This document shows, piece after piece, positions 17,250 to 26,226 of a stretch of 64,000 nt of DNA. The position numbers were made by a program, and so were the translations under genes. The stretch's first letter is position 1; the number at the start of each line of letters is the position of its first letter. The notes beneath the pieces are model-generated. The model worked only from the letters and a program-made list of their open reading frames with translations, did not search any database and was not told the DNA's origin. Source of the stretch: Nostoc sp. JL33 (GTDB lineage Bacteria > Cyanobacteriota > Cyanobacteriia > Cyanobacteriales > Nostocaceae); contig NZ_JABXKP010000007.1 in assembly GCF_017114985.1 (NCBI RefSeq), positions 122,618 to 186,617 on the forward strand, read 5' to 3'.

Positions 17250-18968
17250 ATGTCTAATCTCTTGTGGAAATCCTTAGTGGTTAGCCCAGCAGTTTTGGGA
17301 GCAGCATTGTTAGTTTCGACAACAGCAATGGCGGCCCCAAGCACAACCACTGAAGTATCAGCAGCCAAACAACCGGGTGTAGGGGAAGTTGCCCAACAGC
17401 CAGAAATATTGGCTCAAACAACCATAGATCAAGTTAACCGCTACAGTAACGAAGGCAAGCAAAATACCTCTCAGTCTCAAGTAACATCGGTTTCGCAATT
17501 TTCCGACGTACAACCCACCGACTGGGCATTCCAAGCATTGCAGTCCTTGGTTGAGCGCTATGGTTGTATTGCAGGTTATCCAGATGCCACTTATCGCGGT
17601 AATCGTGCTTTAACCCGGTATGAATTTGCCGCTGGTTTGAATGCCTGTTTGAATCGGGTTAACGAATTGATCGCCACAGCAACAGCTGACATGGTGACCA
17701 AACAAGATTTAGCTACCTTACAACGGTTGCAAGAAGAGTTTTCCGCAGAATTGGCAACCCTACGCGGTCGTGTAGATTCCTTAGAAGCGCGGACTGCTGA
17801 ATTGGAAGCTAATCAGTTCTCGACTACTACCAAACTAGTCGGTGAAGCCATTTTTGGCGTTACTGATGTGTTTGGGGGTAACACTGGTGACAACAACAAT
17901 ACTGTCTTCCAAGATCGGGTACGTTTAGACTTGCAAACCAGCTTCACCGGTAGAGACGTTTTACATACTCGTCTTGCAGCAGGTAATGCAATAGCCTTTT
18001 CACAATTTGATAACGCTGGGAATCAGATCCCTACTGCTGAAGGCATACAAACATTTCAAGTTGATAGCACTGGTGGCAATTCTGTCACTATAGACCGCTT
18101 GACTTATGAAGTTCCCATAGGCCCAGCCAACGTTTACTTAGCAGCTAGTGGTGGACGACACAGCCATTATGCAGCCGTCAATAATCCTTACTTTTTTGAC
18201 AACACCGATGGCGGTAACGGCGCTTTATCTACCTTTGCTTCTGAAAGTCCCATCTATCGTATTGGTAACGGTGCAGGTATAGGGCTGAATCTACCCCTTG
18301 GTAAAGGTGGCGGTATTTTGGGAAATAGTTCAATCACTGCGGGTTACTTGGCATCGGAAGCTAATAATCCTGGTCTAGGTCAAGGTCTAGCCAACGGTGA
18401 CTATGCTGCTTTAGGACAGTTAAACTTTAGTGTTGGCGATCGCGTGGCTTTAGCTGCTACTTATGTTCACGGATATAGTGGCGCAGGTGGTGCTTTATTT
18501 AACTCAACTTCCGCGACAAACGGAATTACAAATGTTGGAGTAGTAGGTACTAATCAAGCTAACGCTCTAACTATAAATGGAGCTTCAACTAATTCCTACG
18601 GCGTGGAGGCTGCGTTTAGACCCAGCGACAAGCTGTCAATTAGTGGCTTCGTCTCTTACCACGATGTCATCGGCTTCGGTGCAAATGATGATTATCAAGC
18701 CTGGAGCTATGGTCTTGGGGTAGCCTTACCTGATTTCGGTAAAAAGGGTAACGTTTTAGGTCTTTTCGCGGGTGCAGAACCCTATTCCTTTAACCGACCA
18801 GGTTTTGTTGGTAATGATATACCTTATCACTTTGAAGGCTTCTACAAGTATCGTGTCTCGGATAACATCTCTGTTACCCCTGGTGTAATCTGGTTGACCT
18901 CTCCTGGTCAAAACAGCAATAACGACGATGCGATTATCGGTACGCTGAGAACAACTTTCACCTTCTAG
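17250..18968 (+). CDS. SLH-domain outer-membrane porin (iron uptake porin / OprB type)
   Basis: The 572-residue protein has a signal peptide (about 1-29, cut after STTAMAA), then an SLH domain (about 85-140, SQFSDVQPTDWAFQALQSLV and GCIAGYPDATYRGNRALTRY) that binds cell-wall polysaccharide. A coiled-coil segment follows (LATLQRLQEEFSAELATLRG). The rest is a beta-barrel rich in Gly and Asn, ending in Phe (LRTTFTF), as outer-membrane proteins do. Cyanobacteria have many such porins, and they pass inorganic ions and small solutes. Its own promoter and terminator make it a single-gene unit. Confidence 0.92.
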   Translation: MSNLLWKSLVVSPAVLGAALLVSTTAMAAPSTTTEVSAAKQPGVGEVAQQPEILAQTTIDQVNRYSNEGKQNTSQSQVTSVSQFSDVQPTDWAFQALQSLVERYGCIAGYPDATYRGNRALTRYEFAAGLNACLNRVNELIATATADMVTKQDLATLQRLQEEFSAELATLRGRVDSLEARTAELEANQFSTTTKLVGEAIFGVTDVFGGNTGDNNNTVFQDRVRLDLQTSFTGRDVLHTRLAAGNAIAFSQFDNAGNQIPTAEGIQTFQVDSTGGNSVTIDRLTYEVPIGPANVYLAASGGRHSHYAAVNNPYFFDNTDGGNGALSTFASESPIYRIGNGAGIGLNLPLGKGGGILGNSSITAGYLASEANNPGLGQGLANGDYAALGQLNFSVGDRVALAATYVHGYSGAGGALFNSTSATNGITNVGVVGTNQANALTINGASTNSYGVEAAFRPSDKLSISGFVSYHDVIGFGANDDYQAWSYGLGVALPDFGKKGNVLGLFAGAEPYSFNRPGFVGNDIPYHFEGFYKYRVSDNISVTPGVIWLTSPGQNSNNDDAIIGTLRTTFTF

Positions 18969-19007
18969 AGTGTTGACTATCCACTGAGAATTTTCAACTC
19001 TATTGCT

Positions 19008-19032
19008 CCCCGCCATCAGGCGGGGATTTTTG
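19008..19032 (+). terminator. Rho-independent terminator of the porin gene
   Basis: CCCCGCC (19008-19014) pairs perfectly with GGCGGGG (19019-19025) across ATCA and is followed by ATTTTTG. It lies 40 bases after the porin stop codon. Confidence 0.92.
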
Positions 19033-19400
19033 TTGTCGCTAGCAAGAATGAATAAACCCCAGTATGTAACCGGAGTATACTATAAAAGTTAGGAGTTGTG
19101 AGTTAGAAGTTATGAGTTATCGCGGATTTTATCTGAATAGACCACAGGAGGGTGGTGATTGTAATGCCCACTCCACAAGTGACTTATGCCGTGAGCAACT
19201 TTATCTGAGCGAGCTTTTCTAATAGAGCTTGGCTGTATAAAGTTACATATTACGTAATATCCTAATACCAATTTTGAATTTGGGATTTTAGATTGAAGGA
19301 AAAATCTAAAATCCAAATTGAATGACTCACAACTCCTAATTGGAGGCGGAGCTTTCCAAGGCTTTGCTGCTAATTCCTAACCCTTAACTTATTGCTGCTT
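19033..19400. other. Intergenic region upstream of the Rrf2 gene
   Basis: It contains dispersed repeats: GTTAGGAGTTGTGAGTTAG near 19089, with partly inverse copies near 19321-19385, and the inverted pair 'gggattttagatt'/'aatctaaaatcc' at 19283-19314. No gene was seen. A promoter for the Rrf2 gene was not located with confidence. Confidence 0.5.
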
Positions 19401-19838
19401 GTGGAACTATCGTGTAAATCGGAATACGCAATTCTGGCCTTATTAGAGATGGCCGCTCATTACGAAAGTGGCGAACCTCTGCAAATTCGACAAATTGCAG
19501 CACAACAAAACATACCCGATCGCTATCTGGAACAGCTGCTAGCAACTTTGAGGCGTGGGGGTATAGTCAAGAGTCAGCGCGGATCAAAAGGTGGCTATCT
19601 GTTGACGCGATCGCCCCGGAAAATCATTCTTTTTGAGATTTTGGAGTGTTTAGAAGGGTTAGAGGCGCGGGCTGGTGAAGAAAACGTTAATTCTAAAACA
19701 GTAGACAGTTCGGTTATAGAAGAAATTTGGCAAGAAGCAAGTCGCGCGGCAAATTCAGTGTTGCAAAAATATACACTCCAAGAGCTTTGTGAAAAACGAG
19801 ATTCCCGGCGGCAGTTGGATATCATGTACTACATTTAA
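19401..19838 (+). CDS. Rrf2-family transcriptional regulator
   Basis: The protein has 145 residues from the GTG at 19401, chosen because cyanobacterial homologues begin MELSCKSEYA. The winged helix-turn-helix contains LQIRQIAAQQNIPDRYLEQL and the wing GIVKSQRGSKGGYLLTR. The [Fe-S]-type triple cysteine of IscR is not present in the usual region, so a CymR-like or metabolite-sensing mode is more likely than iron-sulfur sensing. It lies 91 bases upstream of cysK on the same strand, which suggests a link to cysteine synthesis, as for CymR. That link is inference from context. Confidence 0.9.
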   Translation: MELSCKSEYAILALLEMAAHYESGEPLQIRQIAAQQNIPDRYLEQLLATLRRGGIVKSQRGSKGGYLLTRSPRKIILFEILECLEGLEARAGEENVNSKTVDSSVIEEIWQEASRAANSVLQKYTLQELCEKRDSRRQLDIMYYI

Positions 19839-19929
19839 TCAAGAGTCATTTGTCATTTCTTATTTGTCCTTTGTTGAAAACTAATGACCAATGACTAATA
19901 ACTAATAACTAATAACTAAGGACTAAATT
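19839..19929. repeat. ACTAATA tandem repeat between the Rrf2 gene and cysK
   Basis: Units of ACTAATAA are repeated four to five times just before the cysK start, together with partial inverse units (GTCATTTGTCATT). The repeat lies inside what may be an operon spacer. A likely ribosome-binding site is weak (AAGGA at 19918-19922). Confidence 0.6.
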
Positions 19930-20892
19930 ATGCGAATAGCTCGTAACATTACAGAACTGGTTGGCCGTACTCCGCTAGTGCAGTTGAACCGCATTCCTCA
20001 AACCGAAGGATGTGTTGCGGAAATTGTAGTGAAACTGGAAAGCATGAACCCATCGGCATCAGTCAAAGACCGGATTGGGGTGAGTATGATTAACGCCGCC
20101 GAAGAGGAGGGGCTGATTACTCCTCTTAAGACAGTATTGGTAGAACCCACCTCTGGAAACACAGGAATTGCCCTAGCAATGGCAGCAGCAGCCAAGGGTT
20201 ATCGATTAATTTTGACAATGCCAGAAACAATGAGTGGGGAACGACGGGTAATGTTGCGGGCTTATGGAGCAGAACTAGAACTAACACCAGGTATGGAAGG
20301 CATGAGTGGGGCAATTGGGCGAGCGCAGCAAATAGTTAATACGACACCAAATACCTATATGTTGCAGCAGTTCCGCAATCCAGCCAATGCAAAAGTGCAT
20401 CGGGAAACTACAGCAGAAGAGATCTGGGAAGATACCGATGGACAAGTAGATATAATTGTGGCGGGGGTGGGCACAGGTGGTACGATCAGTGGTGTAGCAG
20501 AAGTGATTAAAGCACGCAAGCCTAGTTCTAAGGCGATCGCAGTTGAACCAGCCAATAGCCCAGTATTATCTGGGGGACGGCCAGGATCACACAAAATCCA
20601 AGGAATTGGTGCTGGGTTTATTCCCCAAGTACTAAAGATAAAATTGATTGATGAAGTGATTACCGTCACCGATGAAGAAGCGATCGCCTACAGTCGGCGT
20701 TTGGCAAAAGAAGAAGGGCTACTATCTGGCATTTCCAGTGGAGCAGCTTTATGTGCAGCAATTCGCGTTGCCCAACGTCAAGAAAATAGGGGACGTTTAA
20801 TTGTAATGATTCAGCCCAGTTTTGGTGAGAGGTATTTGAGTACGCCGTTGTTCCAAGACCTGGAGGCAAGGTTAGCCGCTAGCGTCAGTTAA
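19930..20892 (+). CDS. cysK: Cysteine synthase A (O-acetylserine sulfhydrylase)
   Basis: CysK makes cysteine from O-acetylserine and sulfide with pyridoxal phosphate. The 320-residue protein shows the PLP lysine in [11 protein letters not shown] (Lys near residue 46), the substrate loop [14 protein letters not shown], and the phosphate-binding glycine loop [12 protein letters not shown]. The C-terminal [11 protein letters not shown] is also conserved. Downstream, only 15 bases separate it from the J-domain gene, so the two are probably co-transcribed. The Rrf2 gene upstream may regulate it. Confidence 0.94.
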   Translation: MRIARNITELVGRTPLVQLNRIPQTEGCVAEIVVKLESMNPSASVKDRIGVSMINAAEEEGLITPLKTVLVEPTSGNTGIALAMAAAAKGYRLILTMPETMSGERRVMLRAYGAELELTPGMEGMSGAIGRAQQIVNTTPNTYMLQQFRNPANAKVHRETTAEEIWEDTDGQVDIIVAGVGTGGTISGVAEVIKARKPSSKAIAVEPANSPVLSGGRPGSHKIQGIGAGFIPQVLKIKLIDEVITVTDEEAIAYSRRLAKEEGLLSGISSGAALCAAIRVAQRQENRGRLIVMIQPSFGERYLSTPLFQDLEARLAASVS

Positions 20893-20907
20893 CGATACAT
20901 TGAATTA

Positions 20908-21609
20908 ATGGTCAATTCTAAGCACGTTTCTAACCATTACGAAACTCTCAAAGTTAGTCCAAGTGCTAGCCAATCGGAGATTAAGCAAGCTTACCGCCGC
21001 TTGGTTAAGTTGTTTCATCCTGACAGTAATCACCAAACAGCCGATCACGAGCAGATTATCCGCATCAATGCAGCCTATGAGGTTTTAGGCGATAACCAAA
21101 ATCGTCGTAATTATGACCAACAACTGCAAGATGATTCCCAAAAATTAAATAGCGATCGTCAACAGCGTACAGCATCAGTTCAAAAGCATTACCAGACAAG
21201 ACGAAAAACAGGGCGGGAAGCTGACGAGCAAGTAGACGAATGGCTGCGCCAAGTTTATCAACCAGTCAATCGTCTGGTTTGTGGTATTCTCTATTCCCTA
21301 GAGGAGCAAATGGAGCAATTAGCAGCTGATCCCTTTGATGATCAGTTGTTAGATGAATTTCAGGAATACTTAAAAACTTGTCGAGATGACCTCAAGCAGG
21401 CACAAATTACTTTTCGCTCCCTGCCGAATCCCCCTAGTCTAGCAAGAACGGCGGCTCACCTCTACTACAGCCTTAATCAAGTAGCAGATGGACTCGAAGA
21501 GTTGGCTTATTTTCCTTTGAGCTACGATGAGCGTTATTTACACACAGGTCAAGAACTATTCCGCATAGCTACGAGATTACACTCTGAGGCACAAGCGTCT
21601 GTAAATTAA
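20908..21609 (+). CDS. J-domain (DnaJ-like) protein
   Basis: The 233-residue protein has an N-terminal J domain (about 10-75: HYETLKVSPSASQSEIKQAY, HPD in KLFHPDSNH, then INAAYEVLGDNQNRRNYDQQ). The HPD triad stimulates Hsp70 ATPase activity. There is no Gly/Phe region or zinc finger, so it is a type III J protein. The C-terminal 150 residues are helical and charged, with no recognised domain. Its place directly after cysK is the only context clue. The specific DnaK partner is unknown. Confidence 0.9.
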   Translation: MVNSKHVSNHYETLKVSPSASQSEIKQAYRRLVKLFHPDSNHQTADHEQIIRINAAYEVLGDNQNRRNYDQQLQDDSQKLNSDRQQRTASVQKHYQTRRKTGREADEQVDEWLRQVYQPVNRLVCGILYSLEEQMEQLAADPFDDQLLDEFQEYLKTCRDDLKQAQITFRSLPNPPSLARTAAHLYYSLNQVADGLEELAYFPLSYDERYLHTGQELFRIATRLHSEAQASVN

Positions 21610-21777
21610 TCAAGCTCAGAATACACTCTAATAATTTGTTATCGCACCTTTTCTAAATTTGAACTTTCAAAGCAGACACTAAGACAGAAGCTACATTCAA
21701 TAGTTTGGTTTAACGCGCTGCATTCTTTGCCTGTGGTAAGGTGAGAAAATATGCTTTTCTGATGCAGTAACATTCAC

Positions 21778-22397
21778 AGGACTTACGCAACTGGCATAAA
21801 GAGCGGCGAGACTTCGCCCTGCCACGCAGTACTTTAAATCAGACCAAACGCATACAAACGTCTGGACGTTTTAGTTGCTGAATCAGATAATTAGAAAGCA
21901 AGTTGTGCTTAATTCTATAAATAGTTTGACCTGTTTGATAAGCTAAATTCTTAAGTCTAAGCCAAACCAACATTGAACAAACAAAAACTGTATCATCAAA
22001 GATAATATAAGCATCTTCGTCAGCGACAATTAAATCTTTTACATTCTCCCAAAGTAAACGAGGAGTTAACCTTTCATTCTTTAAATAATAATTAATTTTA
22101 TCATGACTAATATTTTCTAAGTGTTCTGCTAAATTAGTCATAGTATAGTTAATTTGACTACTAAGTAAATATTGACAATAATTAAGTTTAGTAAATTTCA
22201 TTGCTAACTGATTTTTTCATACACCCACAGCTTATTTTCTCATAAAATTTTTCAGATGAATTTACACAATTTATTATTGTTAATAATTAGAGTCATATAT
22301 CATCAAAGACATCTACGCTCTTCAATACATTTGTACTATTAAATTGCGATGCCTGCGGCGAGCGAAGCTATCGCGCTGTACCAGTTGCGTAAGTCCT
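21778..22397. mobile_element. Shrunken insertion sequence with 17-bp perfect terminal inverted repeats
   Basis: AGGACTTACGCAACTGG (21778-21794) and its exact inverse CCAGTTGCGTAAGTCCT (22381-22397) bound 620 bases. Inside is a minus-strand transposase fragment. The element has lost the middle of its transposase and so cannot move by itself. A dispersed GCGATGCCTGCGGCG-type repeat lies next to the right end. No clear target duplication is visible. The right end abuts a truncated WD40 reading frame, and no matching WD40 sequence occurs on the left, so one side was lost after or during insertion. Confidence 0.8.
21839..22201 (-). pseudogene. Internally deleted transposase (DDE, IS701/IS4-like)
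   Basis: The frame begins MKFTKLNYCQYLLSSQINYT, with LAEHLENISHDKINYYLKNE and DEDAYIIFDDT, which is the N-terminus of cyanobacterial DDE transposases of the IS701/IS4 type, including the first catalytic Asp. Immediately afterwards it switches to VWLRLKNLAYQTGQTIYRIK, which resembles the C-terminal end of the same kind of protein. Only 120 of an expected 330 or so residues remain, and the other catalytic acids are missing. An in-frame internal deletion is the simplest explanation. Confidence 0.7.
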
Positions 22398-22398
22398 G

Positions 22399-22668
22399 AA
22401 ACTGTGGGAAGTAACAATAGGTAAAGAAATTCGCACTCTCACTGGCCATTCCAATGGAGTAAATTCCATTGTCTTTAGTAGAGATGGGAAAACTCTGGTT
22501 AGCGGTGGTCAAGACAAAACTATCAAACTGTGGGAAGTAGAAACAGGTAGAGAAATTTGCACTCTCAGTCATTTTAATTCAGTTGAGTCTGTCGCCTTTA
22601 TTTTTAATGGAGGTTGGCTTGCTGCTGCCGACGATAGCGGGAATATCAAAATTTGGCGACGCAGCTAG
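22399..22668 (+). pseudogene. C-terminal stump of a WD40-repeat protein
   Basis: Reading in frame from the edge of the insertion sequence gives KLWEVTIGKEIRTLTGHSNG, a further blade with SGGQDKTIKLWEVETGREIC, and a last degenerate blade ending GNIKIWRRS. These are about two and a half WD40 blades and the stop codon of a propeller protein. They are close to the blades of the kinase-WD40 protein at 27428-29317 (for example IKIWRRG at its end), so the stump is probably from a paralogue. There is no start codon, and the upstream part is gone. Confidence 0.8.
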
Positions 22669-22787
22669 TCTGGCAATAATAGCGTCAAAATAGTATTAAT
22701 ACTTGACAAAGTATTTCGCTATTAGCATAAACTGCCTAGAAATTTATTTCCGGTTTAATAACGCAAGTCCATTAAAATGTAGGATTT

Positions 22788-23063
22788 GTGGGAGTTAAAA
22801 TTAAAGCATATATGAACGTCAGGTTGCATCCTCATGCACAAGCGCGATTAAATGAACGTGGGGCAACAGAAACAGAAGTTATTGCCACAGTCGAACATGG
22901 TGTTACTTTTCCTGCTCAATCTGGTAGAACTGGATTTAGATGTAACTTTCCCTTCAATGCTGAATGGAATGGAAAGTTTTATAGTACTAAAAAAGTTGAG
23001 GCAATAGCTGTTCAAGAGAAAGAATACTGGTTAGTTATTACAGTCATCGTTAAATACTTTTAA
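22788..23063 (+). CDS. DUF4258 domain protein (toxin-like small protein)
   Basis: The protein has 91 residues from GTG at 22788, or 83 from the ATG at 22812 (MNVRLHPHAQARLNERG). The motif HPHAQARLNERGATETEVIA is typical of DUF4258, which in other bacteria is often found next to small DUF2283 proteins in toxin-antitoxin-like pairs. The C-terminal EYWLVITVIVKYF also fits. It is followed after 13 bases by the DUF2283 gene. A toxin role is suggested by family and context only, and nothing in the sequence proves it. Confidence 0.75.
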   Translation: MGVKIKAYMNVRLHPHAQARLNERGATETEVIATVEHGVTFPAQSGRTGFRCNFPFNAEWNGKFYSTKKVEAIAVQEKEYWLVITVIVKYF

Positions 23064-23076
23064 AAGGGAAATTTCA

Positions 23077-23316
23077 ATGAAACTTACTTACGATCCAAGA
23101 TACAACATAGCTTATATCTATTTCCAAGACAAAACTGCACAAGTAGAAACAATTCAAGTCAGCGAAGAAATGAATGTAGACATTGCTCCCGATGGCACGA
23201 TTTATGGAATTGAATTGCTCAATGCTAACCACCAATTAAATGCTGATGAACAGGGTAAGTTAATCGTAGTCAATGAAGCATTAGGAGAATCTGCGGAATT
23301 TAAGTTGTTACTGTAA
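23077..23316 (+). CDS. DUF2283 domain protein (putative antitoxin partner)
   Basis: The 79-residue protein begins MKLTYDPRYNIAYIYF and contains EEMNVDIAPDGTIYGIELL, both hallmarks of DUF2283. AAAGGGA lies 8 bases before the ATG. It follows the DUF4258 gene in the same orientation, a pairing seen repeatedly in cyanobacteria and treated as a possible toxin-antitoxin module. Function is not established. Confidence 0.8.
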   Translation: MKLTYDPRYNIAYIYFQDKTAQVETIQVSEEMNVDIAPDGTIYGIELLNANHQLNADEQGKLIVVNEALGESAEFKLLL

Positions 23317-23345
23317 TCTGAACAATCTCAAATTATACTTTTACT

Positions 23346-24198
23346 ATGACTTCTTCTCCGCACTATATTCCTCAATCTGACCCGCCGCTTCCTCCTTGGG
23401 AAACTCTACCAACGATGTATGATTTACCAAGTGACAACCCAGAGGAACCAGGTTTGCCAGATGATTTTCTCTTTTTACAACCCTTACTTTTATACTTAAC
23501 TTTTCAGCCCATTAACTGGAATCCAGAGCTAGTTTATAGTGCTGCTGACCTTAATCTCTACTATGATCTTCAGCATCCTTTGTGGTGTAAGCGCCCAGAT
23601 TGGTTTGGTGTAGTAGGGGTAGAAAATTATACAAAAGGCAGGACTTAGGTTAAGTTATGTAACTTGGCAAGAGCCAGCAAATCCCTTCGTGGTTGTTGAG
23701 TTATTATCTCCAGGTACAGAAGACGAAGATTTAGGCACAAGAAGAGAAAGTGCAGCAGATAAACCTCCTAGCAAATGGGAAGTTTATGAACGAATTTTGC
23801 GGATTCCCTACTATATTGTTTTTAGTCGCTACACTAATGAACTTCGGGCTTTTCAGTTAGTCGGTGGTCACTATGAACCGATGAATTTGACTGATGGATG
23901 CCTACTAATGCCAGAGATAAATTTAAGTTTAGGCTTATGGCAGGGTTCATTTCGAGATATTGAAAGGTTGTGGTTAAGATGGTTCACTTTAGAAGGAGAA
24001 TTAATTCCCGCACCTACAGAGTCAGCTGTTGCTGCAACTCAACGAGCTATCATTGCTGAACAAGAAGCTACAGAAGCTAAACAAGAAGCTACGGAAGCTA
24101 AACAAGAAGCTGCTCAAGCCAAACGAAAAGCAGAACAATTAGCAGAACGTTTGCGTCAGTTAGGTGTGAATCCTGATGAACTAGATGAATTATTGTAG
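23346..24198 (+). pseudogene. Uma2-family endonuclease gene with a frameshift
   Basis: Uma2 proteins (DUF820) are PD-(D/E)XK-fold putative endonucleases, very numerous in cyanobacteria. The first frame (23346-23648) gives DWFGVVGVENYTKGRT and then stops. The rest continues in another frame, with SYVTWQEPANPFVVVELLSP and then ESAADKPPSKWEVYERILRI, to a coiled-coil tail of repeated EATEAKQ units and the usual end LGVNPDELDELL. A net one-base shift near 23640, within AAAGGCAGGACTTAGG, breaks an otherwise complete gene. It is either a recent pseudogene or a sequencing error. Confidence 0.85.
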
Positions 24199-24929
24199 CT
24201 TCAGGAGTCTTTTCTGATACGCAGCATGATTTTCTGCTTTTAAGGAATCACCTGTACTCAAAAGTTTGATAGCCGATACCAAGGCAGTTATTTAATAAGA
24301 ATATTTGCTCCCAGAAAGATTAACTTTTGAGTGCGATGTCTACGACGAGCTGCGCTAACGCATATTCACCACTTGAAATACATATAATATTTCCTTCAGG
24401 AAGTCTATAGCAACGTCAGTTTTTCAGAAAAACTATGATGTTATGCTATATCGTTACTGTTCGCAATGGCGTAAGTCCTGGCAAAGCCTCCTCTTTCTTG
24501 ACCACAGGCAGAGCCTCTGGTCATACATTAAGAGTCTTAAAACTCTTAACGAGGCGACACAAGCCTTTGGGCTTTTCTTAGTGCGATTCGTTACTCTTCC
24601 CAAAGTCATTGTAAATTGGGTTACTAGGGCTAATATAAGGTTCAGCAGCAAATTTTAAAGGCGATATTCGCAGATATTACCGCAGACACTGGTTATGTTG
24701 CGGCTGCTAAAATATTTAAATATAAGTACTATGATCAAATTACCCCGGTAAAAATCGTCTATTTTGTAACACAAGACCATTAAAAAATTGTAGAAAAGTG
24801 TATTTCCTTGTCTCCGTAGTGGTGCTAATCTCAATTTTAAGGATATTATCAGCCTTTATCTGCTAGAGCTTCTGACTTTCAGCAAACTAGATAATTTATC
24901 AACAATAAAATCGCTAGGAGTGCGATGAG
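24199..24929. other. 731-bp region of repeats and debris
   Basis: No intact gene was found. A dispersed GCGATGTCTACGACGAGCTG repeat lies at 24333-24352, and the IS terminus GCGTAAGTCCT occurs alone at 24470-24480. From about 24652 to 24783 an open stretch reads FADITADTGYVAAAKIFKYK, which may be the end of a lost gene of unknown family. The kinase promoter was not recognised. Confidence 0.45.
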
Positions 24930-26180
24930 ATGTCACAGTCCCCTATGACAAGACCAGAGATAGCTGCTGGAACTCTAATCGATAACCGCTATATTATCCA
25001 AAAACTTCTGGGACAGGGAGGATTGGGGCGAACTTACTTGGCGTTTGACACTCGTCGGTTTAATGAACCTTGTGTTCTCAAAGAATTTGCACCCATTGGC
25101 ACAGGGGAGAGTGGACTGGAACAATATCGCAACTTATTTAAAAGAGAGGCAAAAATTCTTCATCAATTGCAACATCCTCAAATTCCCAAGTTTTTGGCTT
25201 GCTTTGAAGGAGATGGTCGGCTATTCCTAGTACAAGAGTATGTTGACGGTAAAACATATTCTAGGCTACTGGGAGAACTTCAACGTCAAGGAAGAAATTT
25301 TTCTGAAGAGGAAGTTATACAGTGGCTAAAGAATCTGCTACCTGTTTTGGAATATGTCCACCAGCACAACATCATCCATCGAGATATTTCTCCTGACAAC
25401 ATCATGTTACCTGATGGCAAGGATCTGCCAGTGCTGATTGATTTCGGTGTAGGCAAGCAAATTGCTGACATGAATGAAGCGAGAAGTTCCAACCACCAGG
25501 TGACGTTTGTTGGCAAAATGTCCCTTGTCGGCAAAGTGGGATATGCTCCCCGCGAACAGATTAGCTTGGGTTTATGTTCTCCCTCTAGTGACCTTTATGC
25601 TTTGGGGGTAACAGTTATTGTACTACTCACAGGTAGAGATCCATCTTTACTAATTGATCAGTATTCCTTAGAATGGAACTGGCGTTATTATACTTATATT
25701 ACTGATAGTTTAGCTCAAATACTCGATTGCATGTTGGCAGATAGACCTAACAAGCGATACCAAACAGCCAGGGAAGTTCTTATAGATTTAGAGCGGATTG
25801 GAGAACCAGAAGTGGCAATGACTCCTGGAATCATGCTTGATGATTTGCCTACCACGGTATTTAACCCGGAATTTCAGGCTATCTCGGCAATATCGCCGTC
25901 ATACAACCAACCTGGAGAAACAATAATTAGTTTATCTAGTTCATCTGCTAGTCCGCAAATGGGGCAAATTGAACAACAACAACCTTCACTCAAACCAGCG
26001 TTTATCAAATCTTGTCAGCAAAAGCTAGCCTACCACATCGGGCCAATGGCAAATCTGATTATAGAAGAAATATTAGCTCCAAATCCTTACATTTCGCCTG
26101 ACCAATTTGTTGAACTTATCGCCAGGGAAATTCCTGACTTTAAAGCAGCTTTTGAATTCAAAAAAAGCTTATTTTCATAG
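24930..26180 (+). CDS. Serine/threonine protein kinase
   Basis: Hanks-type kinase of 416 residues. The kinase domain (about 20-290) shows the glycine loop LLGQGGLGRTYLAFD, Lys in CVLKEFAP, a catalytic loop IIHRDISPDNIMLP, and a DFG motif in VLIDFGVGKQ. The activation segment ends VGYAPREQISLG. The C-terminal 110 residues have no membrane helix. They end in a helical module, MANLIIEEILAPNPYISPDQ, also seen in other cyanobacterial kinases. AGGAG precedes the ATG. The substrate is unknown. Confidence 0.92.
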   Translation: MSQSPMTRPEIAAGTLIDNRYIIQKLLGQGGLGRTYLAFDTRRFNEPCVLKEFAPIGTGESGLEQYRNLFKREAKILHQLQHPQIPKFLACFEGDGRLFLVQEYVDGKTYSRLLGELQRQGRNFSEEEVIQWLKNLLPVLEYVHQHNIIHRDISPDNIMLPDGKDLPVLIDFGVGKQIADMNEARSSNHQVTFVGKMSLVGKVGYAPREQISLGLCSPSSDLYALGVTVIVLLTGRDPSLLIDQYSLEWNWRYYTYITDSLAQILDCMLADRPNKRYQTAREVLIDLERIGEPEVAMTPGIMLDDLPTTVFNPEFQAISAISPSYNQPGETIISLSSSSASPQMGQIEQQQPSLKPAFIKSCQQKLAYHIGPMANLIIEEILAPNPYISPDQFVELIAREIPDFKAAFEFKKSLFS

Positions 26181-26226
26181 ATATTTGAACAATGCGTGAA
26201 TGCGTGAATGCGTGAATTTTTAATTG

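Noticed and set aside
24652..24783. Open stretch with FADITADTGYVAAAKIFKYK
   Set aside because: Protein-like composition but no start codon and no family recognised; listed only as debris.
26194..26218. GCGTGAAT tandem triplet as a CRISPR or iteron array
   Set aside because: Only three direct copies without spacers, lying between convergent genes.
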